DNA of 64,000 nt from Verrucomicrobiaceae bacterium (GTDB taxonomy: Bacteria > Verrucomicrobiota > Verrucomicrobiia > Verrucomicrobiales > Verrucomicrobiaceae). The notes under the pieces were generated by a model, which saw nothing but the letters and a program-made list of their open reading frames with translations, had not been told where the DNA came from and did not search any database. Every line of letters begins with the position of its first letter. The first letter of the stretch is position 1. Shown one piece after another: positions 7,962 through 15,874 of the stretch. The position numbers and the translations under genes were made by a program. The stretch covers positions 62,001 to 126,000 of the forward strand of contig CANGYJ010000004.1 of assembly GCA_947458455.1 (NCBI GenBank), given 5' to 3'.

Positions 7962-10900
7962 TCAGCTCCGCGTCACTGTTTCATGCAGATTCAGCAGCAC
8001 GCGGGAGATGTGGGTCCAGGCGGCGAGTTCGCTCTTGTTCAAGTTGGCGGCAACAGGCGTGGTGCCCGTTTGGAGCAGGCCTTCGGCGGCGGCGGGGTCT
8101 TTTTGGTAGTCGGTGAGGTGTTTGGAGAACAGAGACGAAAGCGTCTTCATCTCGTCGGCGGTTGGTTGGCGCTGCAAGGCCTGCTGGAAGGCCCAGGTGA
8201 TGCGTTTTGGAGCATCGCCTTCGATTTGAAGGATGCGGGCGGCGAAGGCGCGGGCGGCTTCGACGTAGGCGGGATCGTTGAGGAGGACGAGAGCTTGCTG
8301 CGGGATGTTGGAGCGGTTGCGCTCGGCGGTGCATTCTTCGCGGCTGGGGGCGTCGAAGGCGAGCATGGCGGGATGGGTGAAGCTGCGCTGCCACCAGGTG
8401 TACATGCCGCGGCGGTAGAGGCTCTCGCCGCTGTCGTTCTGCCATTCGCGGGTGGGGAAGTTGAGGTTTTCCCAGTATTTGGCGGGCTGATAAGGTTTGA
8501 CGCTGGGGCCACCGATTTTCGGCACGAGCAGGCCGGAGATGGCGAGGGCGTTGTCGCGCACGAGTTCGGCATCGAGGCGGAAGGCGCTCTGGCGGGCGCA
8601 TTCGCGGTTGTAGGGATCGGCGGCGGTGAGTTCCTTCGTGGAGGTGCTGACCTGCTGGTAGGTGTGGCTGGTGACGATGAGGCGGATCATGTGTTGCATG
8701 TCCCAGCCGCTGTCCATGAACTCGCAGGCGAGCCAGTCGAGCAGCGCGGGATTCACCGGCGGCTCGCCTTGAGCGCCGAGATCGTCGAGCACCTTGCTGA
8801 GGCCGGTGCCGAAGAATTGCTTCCACAGGCGGTTCATGACGTTGCGGGCGGTGAGCGGGTTCTCTTTGGAAACGAGCCACTGGGCGAGATCGAGACGAGT
8901 GAGGTCACGGCCTTCGATTTTCGGTTTGGGCAAGTAGCTGGGCAGAGCGGCCTTCACGACTTCGCCGCTTTCGTTCATCCAATCGCCACGCGGGAGGATG
9001 CGCACGGTGCGCTTGGTGGTGTCGCTGACGGAAACGATGCACTTCGGCACGGCGGCCTCGAAGTCGGCCTTTTCTTTTTCGGTGGTGGAGAGCTGGGTGC
9101 GGAGGGCGGCGAGCTCGGGTGCGATCTGCTTGTAGGCATCGGCGAGTTTTTGTTTTAGCGGTGCGGTGCGTTTGTCGGCAGGCGCTTTGAGCATGTCGGC
9201 GATCTCTTTGGCAGGCAGCGCGATGGCCGGGGCGCGGATGGGCGCGGCGGCGGTGGTGGTGTTGAGGCGGAGGTTGGCGATCTCGTGATTGCCATCATGC
9301 GCAAAGCTCAGCGTGAAGGTGACGACGGCGCCCGCATCCGCATGGGGCTGGGCGAGTTCGAGATAGAGCGACTGATCCGCTCCGGTGGCACCGAGCACGG
9401 CCCAGCCGTTGAGCTTTTGATCGGCGATGCCGTCGATGGTGTTCTTTGCGGGGAAGTTCTTTTGCTCAAAGGTGGCGCTGGCGTGGGCGATAGGGAGCTT
9501 CTCCTGCCTGTTTTTGTTTCCGATGCTCAAAGCGACCTCGCTGAGGGCAAAGTTGCCATTTGAGGCGAGGCCGATGCCGGGTGATTTTTCCTTCAAGGCA
9601 TCGAGTCGGATGCCGGTGGTGCCTTTCGGGAGCTTGGTGGTGATCGTGTAGGTTTCGGTGCCGTCGTTTTGCTTTCGTTCCTCGCGTTTTTTATCGATCA
9701 CGCCACGCACGATGCCGTCTTTGTCGGCTTTGAGGGTGACGTTCTTTTTTGCGGCACTGGCGGTGAGCAGCTTCAAAGGCTGCCACAGGCTGTTGGCGGT
9801 GGTGGCTTCGAGTGCCTTCGCTTCCCACGCAGCTTGCGCTGTCGCGAGTTCGGGGCGCGGCTTGGCAAAGTCAGCCTGCAAGGCGCCGAGGCGCTTGGCG
9901 ATGTCCGCCTGCTTTTTTTCGCCTTCGGCATCGAGGACTATCATGCCGGCTTCGCGGCGGCCGATGAGCGGTTCTTTGATGTCGGCAAAGAAGGCACCGA
10001 GGGTGTAAAAGTCGCGTGTGGTGATGGGATCGAATTTGTGATCGTGGCACTGGGCGCAGCCGGTGGTCTGGCCCATCCAGGCATTGCCGATGGCGCGGAC
10101 GCGATCGGTGAGCATGCGCTGCTCGTAGTCCTTGGCCTGAGCACCACCTTCCTCGGTGCTGAGAATGAGTCGGTTGAAGGCGGAGGCGACGCGGGTTTCT
10201 TGAGTGGCATCCGGCATCAAGTCTCCAGCGATCTGCTCGATGGTGAAGCGGTCGAAGGGTTTGTTCGAGTTGAAGGACTGGATGACGTAGTCGCGGTAAG
10301 GCCAGACGTTGTGCGGGTTGTCGCTGTGGTAGCCGATGGTATCGGCGAAGCGGACCTGATCGAGCCACGCGATGGCCATGCGCTCGCCGAAGTGAGGGGA
10401 GGCCAGCAAGTTGTCGATTTCAGATTTCAGATGGGTGATTTCCGATTTCTGCGGCGGCAGGCCGGTAAGGTCGAAGGAGAGGCGGCGCATCAAGGTGCGG
10501 GCATCGGCTTTCGGGGAGGGCTTGAGGCCGATCTCGGTGAGGCGCTTTTGCACGAGGTGGTCGATGGGGTTCACTCCGGCGGGGATGGCCGCTTTGATGG
10601 GCTTTTCATAGGCCCAGTGCTGCTGGTAGGCGGCACCTTGCTCGATCCATTTTTTGAGGATGTCTTTTTGCCGCTGCGTGAGCTTCTTGTGCGAATCGGG
10701 CGGCGGCATGAGGTCGTCTTCATCCTCGGTGAGGATGCGGGAGACGAGTTCGCTATCCTTCGCATTGCCGGGAAGGAAGGCTTTGGCCTTCACGGCCTCA
10801 TCGCGGAGGTCGAGGCGGAGATCGGCCTCGCGATGCTTCGGGTCGTTGCCGTGGCAGTAGTAGCAGTTGTCGCTCAAAATGGGGCGCACATCGCGGTTGA

Positions 10901-10982
10901 ACTCGATTTTGGCCGGCAAGGGTGATTCGGCAGCGAAGAGGGAAATCGGGGCGAGGGCGAGAAGGAGGAGCTTTTTGGGCAT
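7962..10982 (-). CDS. PSCyt1/DUF1549/DUF1553 cytochrome c protein
   Basis: The 1006-residue exported protein has a signal peptide (KKLLLLALAPISLFAAES). Its N-terminal planctomycete cytochrome C domain carries a heme motif CYYCH at 40-44 and LMPPPDSHKKL near 90. The DUF1549 domain follows with FDLTGLPP and a second c-type motif CAQCH followed by DHKFDPIT. A middle carbohydrate-binding-like region comes next. The C-terminal DUF1553 carries RNVMNRLWKQFFGTGL and TAERNRSNIPQQALVLLNDP. These multi-domain proteins are abundant in Planctomycetes and Verrucomicrobia and are thought to take part in periplasmic oxidation linked to polysaccharide use, but the substrate is unproven. In many genomes a DUF1501 protein follows. 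None is present here. Confidence 0.93.
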   Translation of the reverse strand: MPKKLLLLALAPISLFAAESPLPAKIEFNRDVRPILSDNCYYCHGNDPKHREADLRLDLRDEAVKAKAFLPGNAKDSELVSRILTEDEDDLMPPPDSHKKLTQRQKDILKKWIEQGAAYQQHWAYEKPIKAAIPAGVNPIDHLVQKRLTEIGLKPSPKADARTLMRRLSFDLTGLPPQKSEITHLKSEIDNLLASPHFGERMAIAWLDQVRFADTIGYHSDNPHNVWPYRDYVIQSFNSNKPFDRFTIEQIAGDLMPDATQETRVASAFNRLILSTEEGGAQAKDYEQRMLTDRVRAIGNAWMGQTTGCAQCHDHKFDPITTRDFYTLGAFFADIKEPLIGRREAGMIVLDAEGEKKQADIAKRLGALQADFAKPRPELATAQAAWEAKALEATTANSLWQPLKLLTASAAKKNVTLKADKDGIVRGVIDKKREERKQNDGTETYTITTKLPKGTTGIRLDALKEKSPGIGLASNGNFALSEVALSIGNKNRQEKLPIAHASATFEQKNFPAKNTIDGIADQKLNGWAVLGATGADQSLYLELAQPHADAGAVVTFTLSFAHDGNHEIANLRLNTTTAAAPIRAPAIALPAKEIADMLKAPADKRTAPLKQKLADAYKQIAPELAALRTQLSTTEKEKADFEAAVPKCIVSVSDTTKRTVRILPRGDWMNESGEVVKAALPSYLPKPKIEGRDLTRLDLAQWLVSKENPLTARNVMNRLWKQFFGTGLSKVLDDLGAQGEPPVNPALLDWLACEFMDSGWDMQHMIRLIVTSHTYQQVSTSTKELTAADPYNRECARQSAFRLDAELVRDNALAISGLLVPKIGGPSVKPYQPAKYWENLNFPTREWQNDSGESLYRRGMYTWWQRSFTHPAMLAFDAPSREECTAERNRSNIPQQALVLLNDPAYVEAARAFAARILQIEGDAPKRITWAFQQALQRQPTADEMKTLSSLFSKHLTDYQKDPAAAEGLLQTGTTPVAANLNKSELAAWTHISRVLLNLHETVTRS

Positions 10983-11026
10983 GACAGGGAAACGCGGGAA
11001 GCGAGGCGATTTGTTCGCGTGGAAGC

Positions 11027-11710
11027 TCAGGCGGTGACGGGCTGCGTCATGGCCTGGAGATGGCTTTCTTTGCCGTAGGCGGTGAGGACATCGCCGGGCT
11101 GGATGAGATCATCGCGGCTGGGAATGCCGGGATGGGTCTCGCCATCGCGTTTGATGGCGAGGATGACGACACCGCGATCCCACGGGCGTGCATCCCGCAG
11201 CGTGCGGCCGGCGAGGTAGGTATCTGGCAGCACCTCGATCTCGGAAACGACATAGCCATGCTGGATGCGCAGCAGCAGCTCGTAATCGAGCGCCCGGACG
11301 AGGCCAGCACGCTCCAACGCATGCCGGATGAGGTAATCGAGTGCCCGCTGCACCCAGCCGAGGCGGGAGAAGAAGTACAAGGCCACGAGACCACCGAGCA
11401 GCCACGCGAGCATTTTAAAGACATCGCCATCGGAGCTGCTCTGGAGAAGCGTGACGATGAAGGTAGCGAGGGCGGAGGTGAGGCCCACATTGCCGGCGAG
11501 AATGAGGTCGCGGATGATGCGGCGGCGCACGGGATGGTTCACGACCATCTCCGCTTCCTTCGTCGTGAAGCCCACACCGAAAAACGCGGAGTAGGACTGG
11601 AAGCTGGCGGTATCCCAACTGAGCCCGGTCATCATCAGCGCCGTGGAGCCCACCCGCACCGCGAGGAGCGAAACGAGGGCGATGACGAGCAGGGCGATGA
11701 TGGTGGACAT
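11027..11710 (-). CDS. Membrane protein with C-terminal TrkA_C (RCK_C) domain
   Basis: The 227-residue protein has an N-terminal TM at about 3-30, then TMs near 70-90 and 98-115. A cytoplasmic TrkA_C domain occupies about 140-222, with VSEIEVLPDTYLAGRTLRDA, RGVVILAIKRDGE and LIQPGDVLTAYGKESHL. TrkA_C domains bind small regulatory ligands and gate or regulate ion channels and transporters. No pore or NAD-binding domain is visible, so this is a regulator or sensor rather than a complete potassium transporter. It lies between the DUF1553 gene and a lipoprotein gene on the same strand, with short gaps. Confidence 0.82.
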   Translation of the reverse strand: MSTIIALLVIALVSLLAVRVGSTALMMTGLSWDTASFQSYSAFFGVGFTTKEAEMVVNHPVRRRIIRDLILAGNVGLTSALATFIVTLLQSSSDGDVFKMLAWLLGGLVALYFFSRLGWVQRALDYLIRHALERAGLVRALDYELLLRIQHGYVVSEIEVLPDTYLAGRTLRDARPWDRGVVILAIKRDGETHPGIPSRDDLIQPGDVLTAYGKESHLQAMTQPVTA

Positions 11711-11742
11711 GACGCGGATGGCGAGGTGCTAAGAGCGAAGGG

Positions 11743-12129
11743 TCAGAAGTACTTTTCGCTGGTTGATTTGTCGTGGTCGTAGGTTTGCTCTTTGGTGAGC
11801 TTGCCCTTCATGTCCCAGTAGCGATTGAGGCCGTGGCGCTGGCCGTTGGCGAAGTTAGTCTCGGCGGATGGCTGGCCGTTCTCCCACCACTCCTTCATGA
11901 CGCCGTGCATCTTGCCATTCACATAGGGATACTCGCCGGCGACCTTCTGGTTCGAGTGCTTGCGGCGGATGAGGCCGGTGTAGGGGCTGGTTTTGTAGCG
12001 AGCGGTTTTGCCCTCATCGGTCATTTCGACGTTCGGATCGCTGAAATCGACCTCGGCGGGCTGCTTTTCACAGGCGACGAGCACGAGGCTGAGCAAGGCG
12101 AGGAGGGTGGGAAGGGAAAAACGGCGCAT
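11743..12129 (-). CDS. MORN/YwqK-type repeat lipoprotein
   Basis: From ATG 12129 the 128-residue product starts MRRFSLPTLLALLSLVLVAC, a lipoprotein signal with lipobox LVAC. It continues with toxin-antitoxin-like YwqK/MORN-type repeats: GEYPYVNGKMHGVMKEWWENG, SAETNFANGQRHGLNRYWDMKG and KEQTYDHDK. These repeats form extended beta hairpins, and their role in exported bacterial proteins is mostly unknown. The upstream part of the open frame (to 12225) is rejected because it precedes the signal sequence and lacks any family pattern. Confidence 0.83.
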   Translation of the reverse strand: MRRFSLPTLLALLSLVLVACEKQPAEVDFSDPNVEMTDEGKTARYKTSPYTGLIRRKHSNQKVAGEYPYVNGKMHGVMKEWWENGQPSAETNFANGQRHGLNRYWDMKGKLTKEQTYDHDKSTSEKYF

Positions 12130-12330
12130 GGCAGAGGAAGAAAAGATGGGGCGGGCGGGGCAGGAAGTAAAAGGCTGTTGATGGGCGGGTCTTGCTCGGG
12201 CTATTTGGGGCATTTGACTCACCATATCGCACGCGGCGGCCAGCAGATCGGCGCTATTGCCGAGGAAGAAATTCGATCAGGCCTCGCCACGGGCCGTTTT
12301 CAGAGCGGTGACCTTTGCTAGACCGAGGGC

Positions 12331-12920
12331 ATGACGGATTGGCAGCCCGTTGGATCGAAGTTCGCCGCCTCAGCGCCTCCGGCTTCGATGCCGCCACCCG
12401 TGAGCAGCGTGAATCCGTATGCCGCGCCGCAATCCCAGGTGCTTTCGACTCTACCAGGTCTCACGCCGGCCTCGCGTGGCTCGCGATTCGGAGCGAGCCT
12501 GCTCGATGGCCTGACGGGCATCATCGGCATCGGCGTGCCGGCGGTCATCGCCATTTTTTTGATGTTCCAAATGGAGGAGTCCGGCTCCCAGAACGTGCCC
12601 GCTGGTGCGATCGCTGGCTTTGTGCTGGCTGCGCTGGCTTTCCTCGGGCTGAAGGTCTGGAATATCGTGCTGCTGACCACCCGCAGGCAGACCTTAGGCA
12701 AAAGTGGCTCGGCATCCGCATCGTGACCTTTCCCGACGGACAGAAGCCGGGCCTCATGAAGGGCTTTTTGCTTCGCTCCTACGTGAACGGGATCAACGGG
12801 CAGGTGGTGCCCTTCTATGGCATCATCGATCCCTGTTTCATCTTCCGCGAAGACAACCGCTGCGTGCATGATCTACTCGCTGATACGACGGTGATCGAAG
12901 GCCAGCCGCCGGAGGAGTGA
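12331..12920 (+). pseudogene. RDD-family membrane protein gene, frameshifted
   Basis: Codons from ATG 12331 encode a Pro/Ser-rich N-terminus. An RDD-like domain follows (SRFGASLLDGLTGIIGI, TM helices, NIVLLTTRRQTLGK), but the frame then ends at 12726. A second frame picks up immediately with KWLGIRIVTFPDGQKPGLM, FLLRSYVNG, DPCFIFREDNRCVHDLLADT and stops at 12920. RDD proteins normally read GQTLGKxxxGIRVV continuously. The join is at the run AAAA at 12700-12703, where one extra A would restore the full 196-residue protein. This is either a real pseudogene, a phase-variable homopolymer or a sequencing error. It is convergent with the minus-strand zincin gene. Confidence 0.85.
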
Positions 12921-12932
12921 GGAGGCTCGAAT

Positions 12933-13304
12933 TCAGGCAAGGCCGAGGGCGGCGACTTGGTCCTCATCGAGGCCGAGGTAGTGGCCCAGTTCGTGGAGGA
13001 GGGTGATGCGAACTTCGTCGCGGTAGGTTTCGAGATCGCCATCGCAATCGAGCCAGAGGTTGTCGAGGAAGAGACGAATGCGGGCCATCTCGTCCGGCGC
13101 GGCGGGAGGCGGATCGCAGCGGGCGTTTCCCTCAAAGAGGCCGAGAAGATCGGGATCAAGGTCTGACTCGATTTCGAGAAGGGCATCCATCTCCGCGAAC
13201 TCGATGGTACAGGCGGCGGCCTCATCGCGGATGACGGGTGGGAGCGACGCGAGCGTGCCTTTGACGACACTGGAGGCGATGGATTGCAGACGCTCGAAAC
13301 GCAT
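12933..13304 (-). CDS. Small zincin-type metallopeptidase (DUF1025/PF06262-like)
   Basis: The 123-residue protein ends in a zinc-binding HELGHYLGLDE at residues 104-114, the hallmark of the minimal zincin family (PF06262-like). Members are 110-140 residues, cytoplasmic, and of unknown substrate. ATG 13304 starts MRFERLQSIASSVV. The N-terminal half is acidic, with an IEFAEMD strand near 34-40, as in relatives. The PAS gene lies upstream on the same strand with an 18 bp gap, so they may be co-transcribed. Confidence 0.88.
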   Translation of the reverse strand: MRFERLQSIASSVVKGTLASLPPVIRDEAAACTIEFAEMDALLEIESDLDPDLLGLFEGNARCDPPPAAPDEMARIRLFLDNLWLDCDGDLETYRDEVRITLLHELGHYLGLDEDQVAALGLA

Positions 13305-13322
13305 GACGGCCCATTTTAGCCG

Positions 13323-13901
13323 TCAGTTTCGCGAAGCGGCGTGGTTTTTCATCTCACGCTCGCGGGCCACGAACCAGAGCAGCTCGCCGCGATCATCGAG
13401 GATGGGGGCGATGGAAACATGCACCCAGTAGGCATCGCCATTTTTATGGTAGTTCAACAGCGTCTCGGTGCATGGGCGGCACTGATGGACGGCGCGGCGC
13501 ATGCGGTCGATGGACGCGGGATCAGTCTCGCGACCTTGGAGGAAGGGGCCGGGCTTTTTCCCACGCAGCTCGGTGAGGCTGTGGCCGCACATGGCCGTGA
13601 AGGCATCATTCACCCACTGCACGCGGCCTTCGGGATCGCAAAGCACGCGGCCCTCAGGGCTGAACTCCATCGCCCGGGCGGCGATCTGGGCTGCGACACG
13701 GCTTTTCAGGGTAGCTGGCGGCGTGAGCGAGACCGGCGAGGCAGCCGTGATGAGGCTCGTGCCGACATCGGCCATGCCGAGGACGCATTCGCGGAGCTCC
13801 TCGTGATAATCGATCACGACATCAAAGTTCGCCCGCTCCTCGGGGGTCATCAAACCCGAGACGTAAAGAGTAGCTTGGTCCTGGAGAAAATCGCTGAGCA
13901 T
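13323..13901 (-). CDS. PAS-domain protein with helical N-terminus
   Basis: The 192-residue protein has an N-terminal helical region of about 75 residues (FLQDQATLYVSGLMTPEERANFD) that looks like the cytoplasmic part of anti-sigma factors (LYVSGxLxPEExxxFE). A PAS domain occupies about 80-185. The PAS sequence has FSPEGRVLCDPEGRVQWVND, ELRGKKPGPFLQGRETDP and YWVHVSIAPILDDRGEL, close to LOV-type PAS9. The photo-active cysteine position of LOV (GRNCRFLQG) is occupied by the non-cysteine sequence GKKPGPFLQG, so flavin photochemistry is not expected. No output domain follows. A cytoplasmic sensor or anti-sigma partner role is inference. Confidence 0.82.
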   Translation of the reverse strand: MLSDFLQDQATLYVSGLMTPEERANFDVVIDYHEELRECVLGMADVGTSLITAASPVSLTPPATLKSRVAAQIAARAMEFSPEGRVLCDPEGRVQWVNDAFTAMCGHSLTELRGKKPGPFLQGRETDPASIDRMRRAVHQCRPCTETLLNYHKNGDAYWVHVSIAPILDDRGELLWFVAREREMKNHAASRN

Positions 13902-13988
13902 GGGGTGAAGCGTGAAATAGCGCTACGTACGGATACGCGGAGCTTTTTCAATTGGATGCACGCCGCGAGAAAAACGACCCGCTTGGCC

Positions 13989-15038
13989 TCACGGATCATT
14001 TGCCTGCAAATCGAACTCGGGATCGAGCGGCGTGCCGCCGAGGAGGTGCTCGACGAGGTGCTTGGCTAGCCACGGGGCACGGAGCGAGCCTTTGGAGCCG
14101 AGGCCGTTGAAAAAAACGACACGCGGATGGCTGGGATGCGCTCCGAGGAGGGCCTGACGGCTTTTGATGATGGGGCGGACGGCGCTTTGGCTGTCGAGGA
14201 CCTCGACGGGCACGGCGAGGAAGGCCCGCAGCTTCGTTTCGAGATCGGCGGCCATCGCGGCCGAAGGCGCGGGCGGATCGGGAAAGGTCCACTCGTAGGT
14301 GGAGCCAGCTCGCAGGGTGCCGTCGGCTCGCGGGATGAGCCAGCAGCCACGGTTGAGGATGCGGCGCTCGCCTTGGAGATCGGCTTTCGCGATCAAAATG
14401 GTGCCGAGCGCATTTTGAAAGGGCACCCAGGCGAGGAGCGGATGCTTCGCAGCCTGCCAGCCCTGCGCCCACACAACATGCGAGAACCGCTGGCCATTCC
14501 AAGTGACGCCTTCGGCATCGTCTTGGACCTCGCCGGGCTCGATATGGGCGATTTGAAAGGCCTCGCCGAAGAAACGTCGGCTGACCTCCAGGTAGGTCAC
14601 GGTATCCAGCCAGGCCGCGTGGCGCTGCTGGAAGCCCTCATGAGGGCTCGTGACCACGGCGGGATCGAGCTGCGGTGCCTGCGGATGCACAAACGGCCCC
14701 ACCTCGGACTCGCGAAGACGTTTGGGCCACTTTTGGCGGTCCTGCTCGTTTTTGAGCAGACGCACATAGCCTCGCGGAAAGAAGAAACGCGTGCCCAACT
14801 GTTTCCCGAGCCGCCGGTAGAAGCGCAGCGCCTCGGGATAAAAAACCTCGAACCGCCAGCTCACCTTCAATCGCATGCCCGTGACCGGCGTAATGAGTCC
14901 CGCCGCCACTTTCGAGCAGGTGACGACCTCGTCACGATCCACGATGACAAAGGGCACGCCCCGCTCATGCAGCCGCCAGGCCAGCGCCGTGCCAGCGAGA
15001 CCTTGGCCAATGATGAGGATGGGGCACATTCTCGTCAC
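13989..15038 (-). CDS. NAD(P)/FAD-dependent oxidoreductase (DAO family)
   Basis: The 349-residue protein opens with a dinucleotide-binding fold, PILIIGQGLAGTALAWRLHE followed by the acidic strand end VIVDRD. It ends with a DAO-type FAD-binding finish: PIIKSRQALLGAHPSHPRVV, then FFNGLGSKGSLRAPWLAKHL. A mid-region GCWLIPRADGTLRAGSTYEW matches the DadA/glycine-oxidase superfamily. The substrate is unknown. The GTG start at 15038 overlaps the PIN gene stop (GTGA). ATG 15029 is an alternative start three codons in. It may be transcribed with the upstream toxin-antitoxin pair, although a functional link is unlikely. Confidence 0.88.
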   Translation of the reverse strand: MTRMCPILIIGQGLAGTALAWRLHERGVPFVIVDRDEVVTCSKVAAGLITPVTGMRLKVSWRFEVFYPEALRFYRRLGKQLGTRFFFPRGYVRLLKNEQDRQKWPKRLRESEVGPFVHPQAPQLDPAVVTSPHEGFQQRHAAWLDTVTYLEVSRRFFGEAFQIAHIEPGEVQDDAEGVTWNGQRFSHVVWAQGWQAAKHPLLAWVPFQNALGTILIAKADLQGERRILNRGCWLIPRADGTLRAGSTYEWTFPDPPAPSAAMAADLETKLRAFLAVPVEVLDSQSAVRPIIKSRQALLGAHPSHPRVVFFNGLGSKGSLRAPWLAKHLVEHLLGGTPLDPEFDLQANDP

Positions 15039-15448
15039 AGACTGCGGAATGGATTCTCAACCCTCACGCTGCCGTATTGCTGGCCGTCGTTCATGTCCTC
15101 GGAGAGTACCCGATCACAGCCGCAACGCTCAGCTGCTGCGAGGATGGCCGAGTCGAAGTAGCTGAGCTGGTAACGAGCGCAGATCGTGATTGAGGCATCG
15201 AACATCGGCATATCCGGCTCGAAAACCGAGAACAGCTTTCTCCAGCGGCCGCAGAGCTGCACGGCCTCGTCATGACTGTAAGCGAGCTTCTGCGGATGCA
15301 CGGCGACGCGATAAAACTCCTGCAAAACCTGGAGTGAGATCCACTGACCCGTTGGCTGGATGAGAGCGCGTGCCGCAGCGGCTTTGGCCGCGTCTTTTAC
15401 CCGCCTGCTGGCAGCATAAACAAGCACATTAGTGTCCAGAAAGTCCAC
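15035..15448 (-). CDS. PIN-domain ribonuclease toxin (VapC-like)
   Basis: The 137-residue protein has the PIN-domain acidic set. D5 is in MDFLDTNVLVYAAS, a central E is in LQVLQEFYRVAV, and D residues are in MFDASITICARYQLSYFDSAILAAA. It has the usual VapC length. PIN toxins are Mg-dependent ribonucleases held inactive by a paired antitoxin. The antitoxin gene lies immediately upstream on the same strand and overlaps its start by 20 bp, the expected arrangement. Confidence 0.92.
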   Translation of the reverse strand: MDFLDTNVLVYAASRRVKDAAKAAAARALIQPTGQWISLQVLQEFYRVAVHPQKLAYSHDEAVQLCGRWRKLFSVFEPDMPMFDASITICARYQLSYFDSAILAAAERCGCDRVLSEDMNDGQQYGSVRVENPFRSL

Positions 15449-15686
15449 GCTCGTAAAGGCTGTCTCGATTCAGGGGAGCGACGCTGCCTTCGAGCAGCGG
15501 CTTGGCGTCCACGAAAGCCCAAAGCTCGGCGAGCGATGTCTCACCCTGCTCCTTCCCCCGCAAGGTGCCTCGCCACGAACTCATGAGATCGCGAAACAGC
15601 TCCGGTAGCGAGCGGCGGCTCTGCTGGCAAGCTTTCATGGCTGTCTCATAGACCTCGTCGTCGAGAGTGAGTGTGACTGTTTTCAT
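15429..15686 (-). CDS. Ribbon-helix-helix type antitoxin (VapB-like)
   Basis: From ATG 15686 the 85-residue protein starts MKTVTLTLDDEVYETAMKAC. This is a ribbon strand followed by helices, as in RHH/CopG-like antitoxins that bind DNA and neutralise PIN toxins. The C-terminal tail (AKPLLEGSVAPLNRDSLYER) would contact the toxin. An upstream in-frame codon at 15725 is rejected because the RHH strand must be N-terminal. The overlap with the PIN gene supports a co-translated pair that is likely autoregulated from the upstream gap. Confidence 0.85.
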   Translation of the reverse strand: MKTVTLTLDDEVYETAMKACQQSRRSLPELFRDLMSSWRGTLRGKEQGETSLAELWAFVDAKPLLEGSVAPLNRDSLYERGLSGH

Positions 15687-15874
15687 TCCTGAGATTATGG
15701 CATGCCGCCCTGCCTGGGCAACCATCCATTTTCGCGGTGCCGTCTGGCTGGATTCGTTCTATTTCATTCCAAGGCAGCGCCATCAAATGCTTCCATAAGG
15801 CATGATTCACTGGCGCGGTTCCAACATGGACCGTAGATTTTGCGCTCTCTCCATTTCACCCCCCAAAGACCTCT

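Noticed and set aside
13560..13640. Functional LOV blue-light sensor
   Set aside because: The cysteine that forms the flavin adduct is missing from the FLQG motif.
15726..15874. glmS ribozyme or riboswitch upstream of glmS
   Set aside because: The gap is 149 bp. I could not identify the conserved core of that ribozyme, which is mostly a Firmicutes feature.
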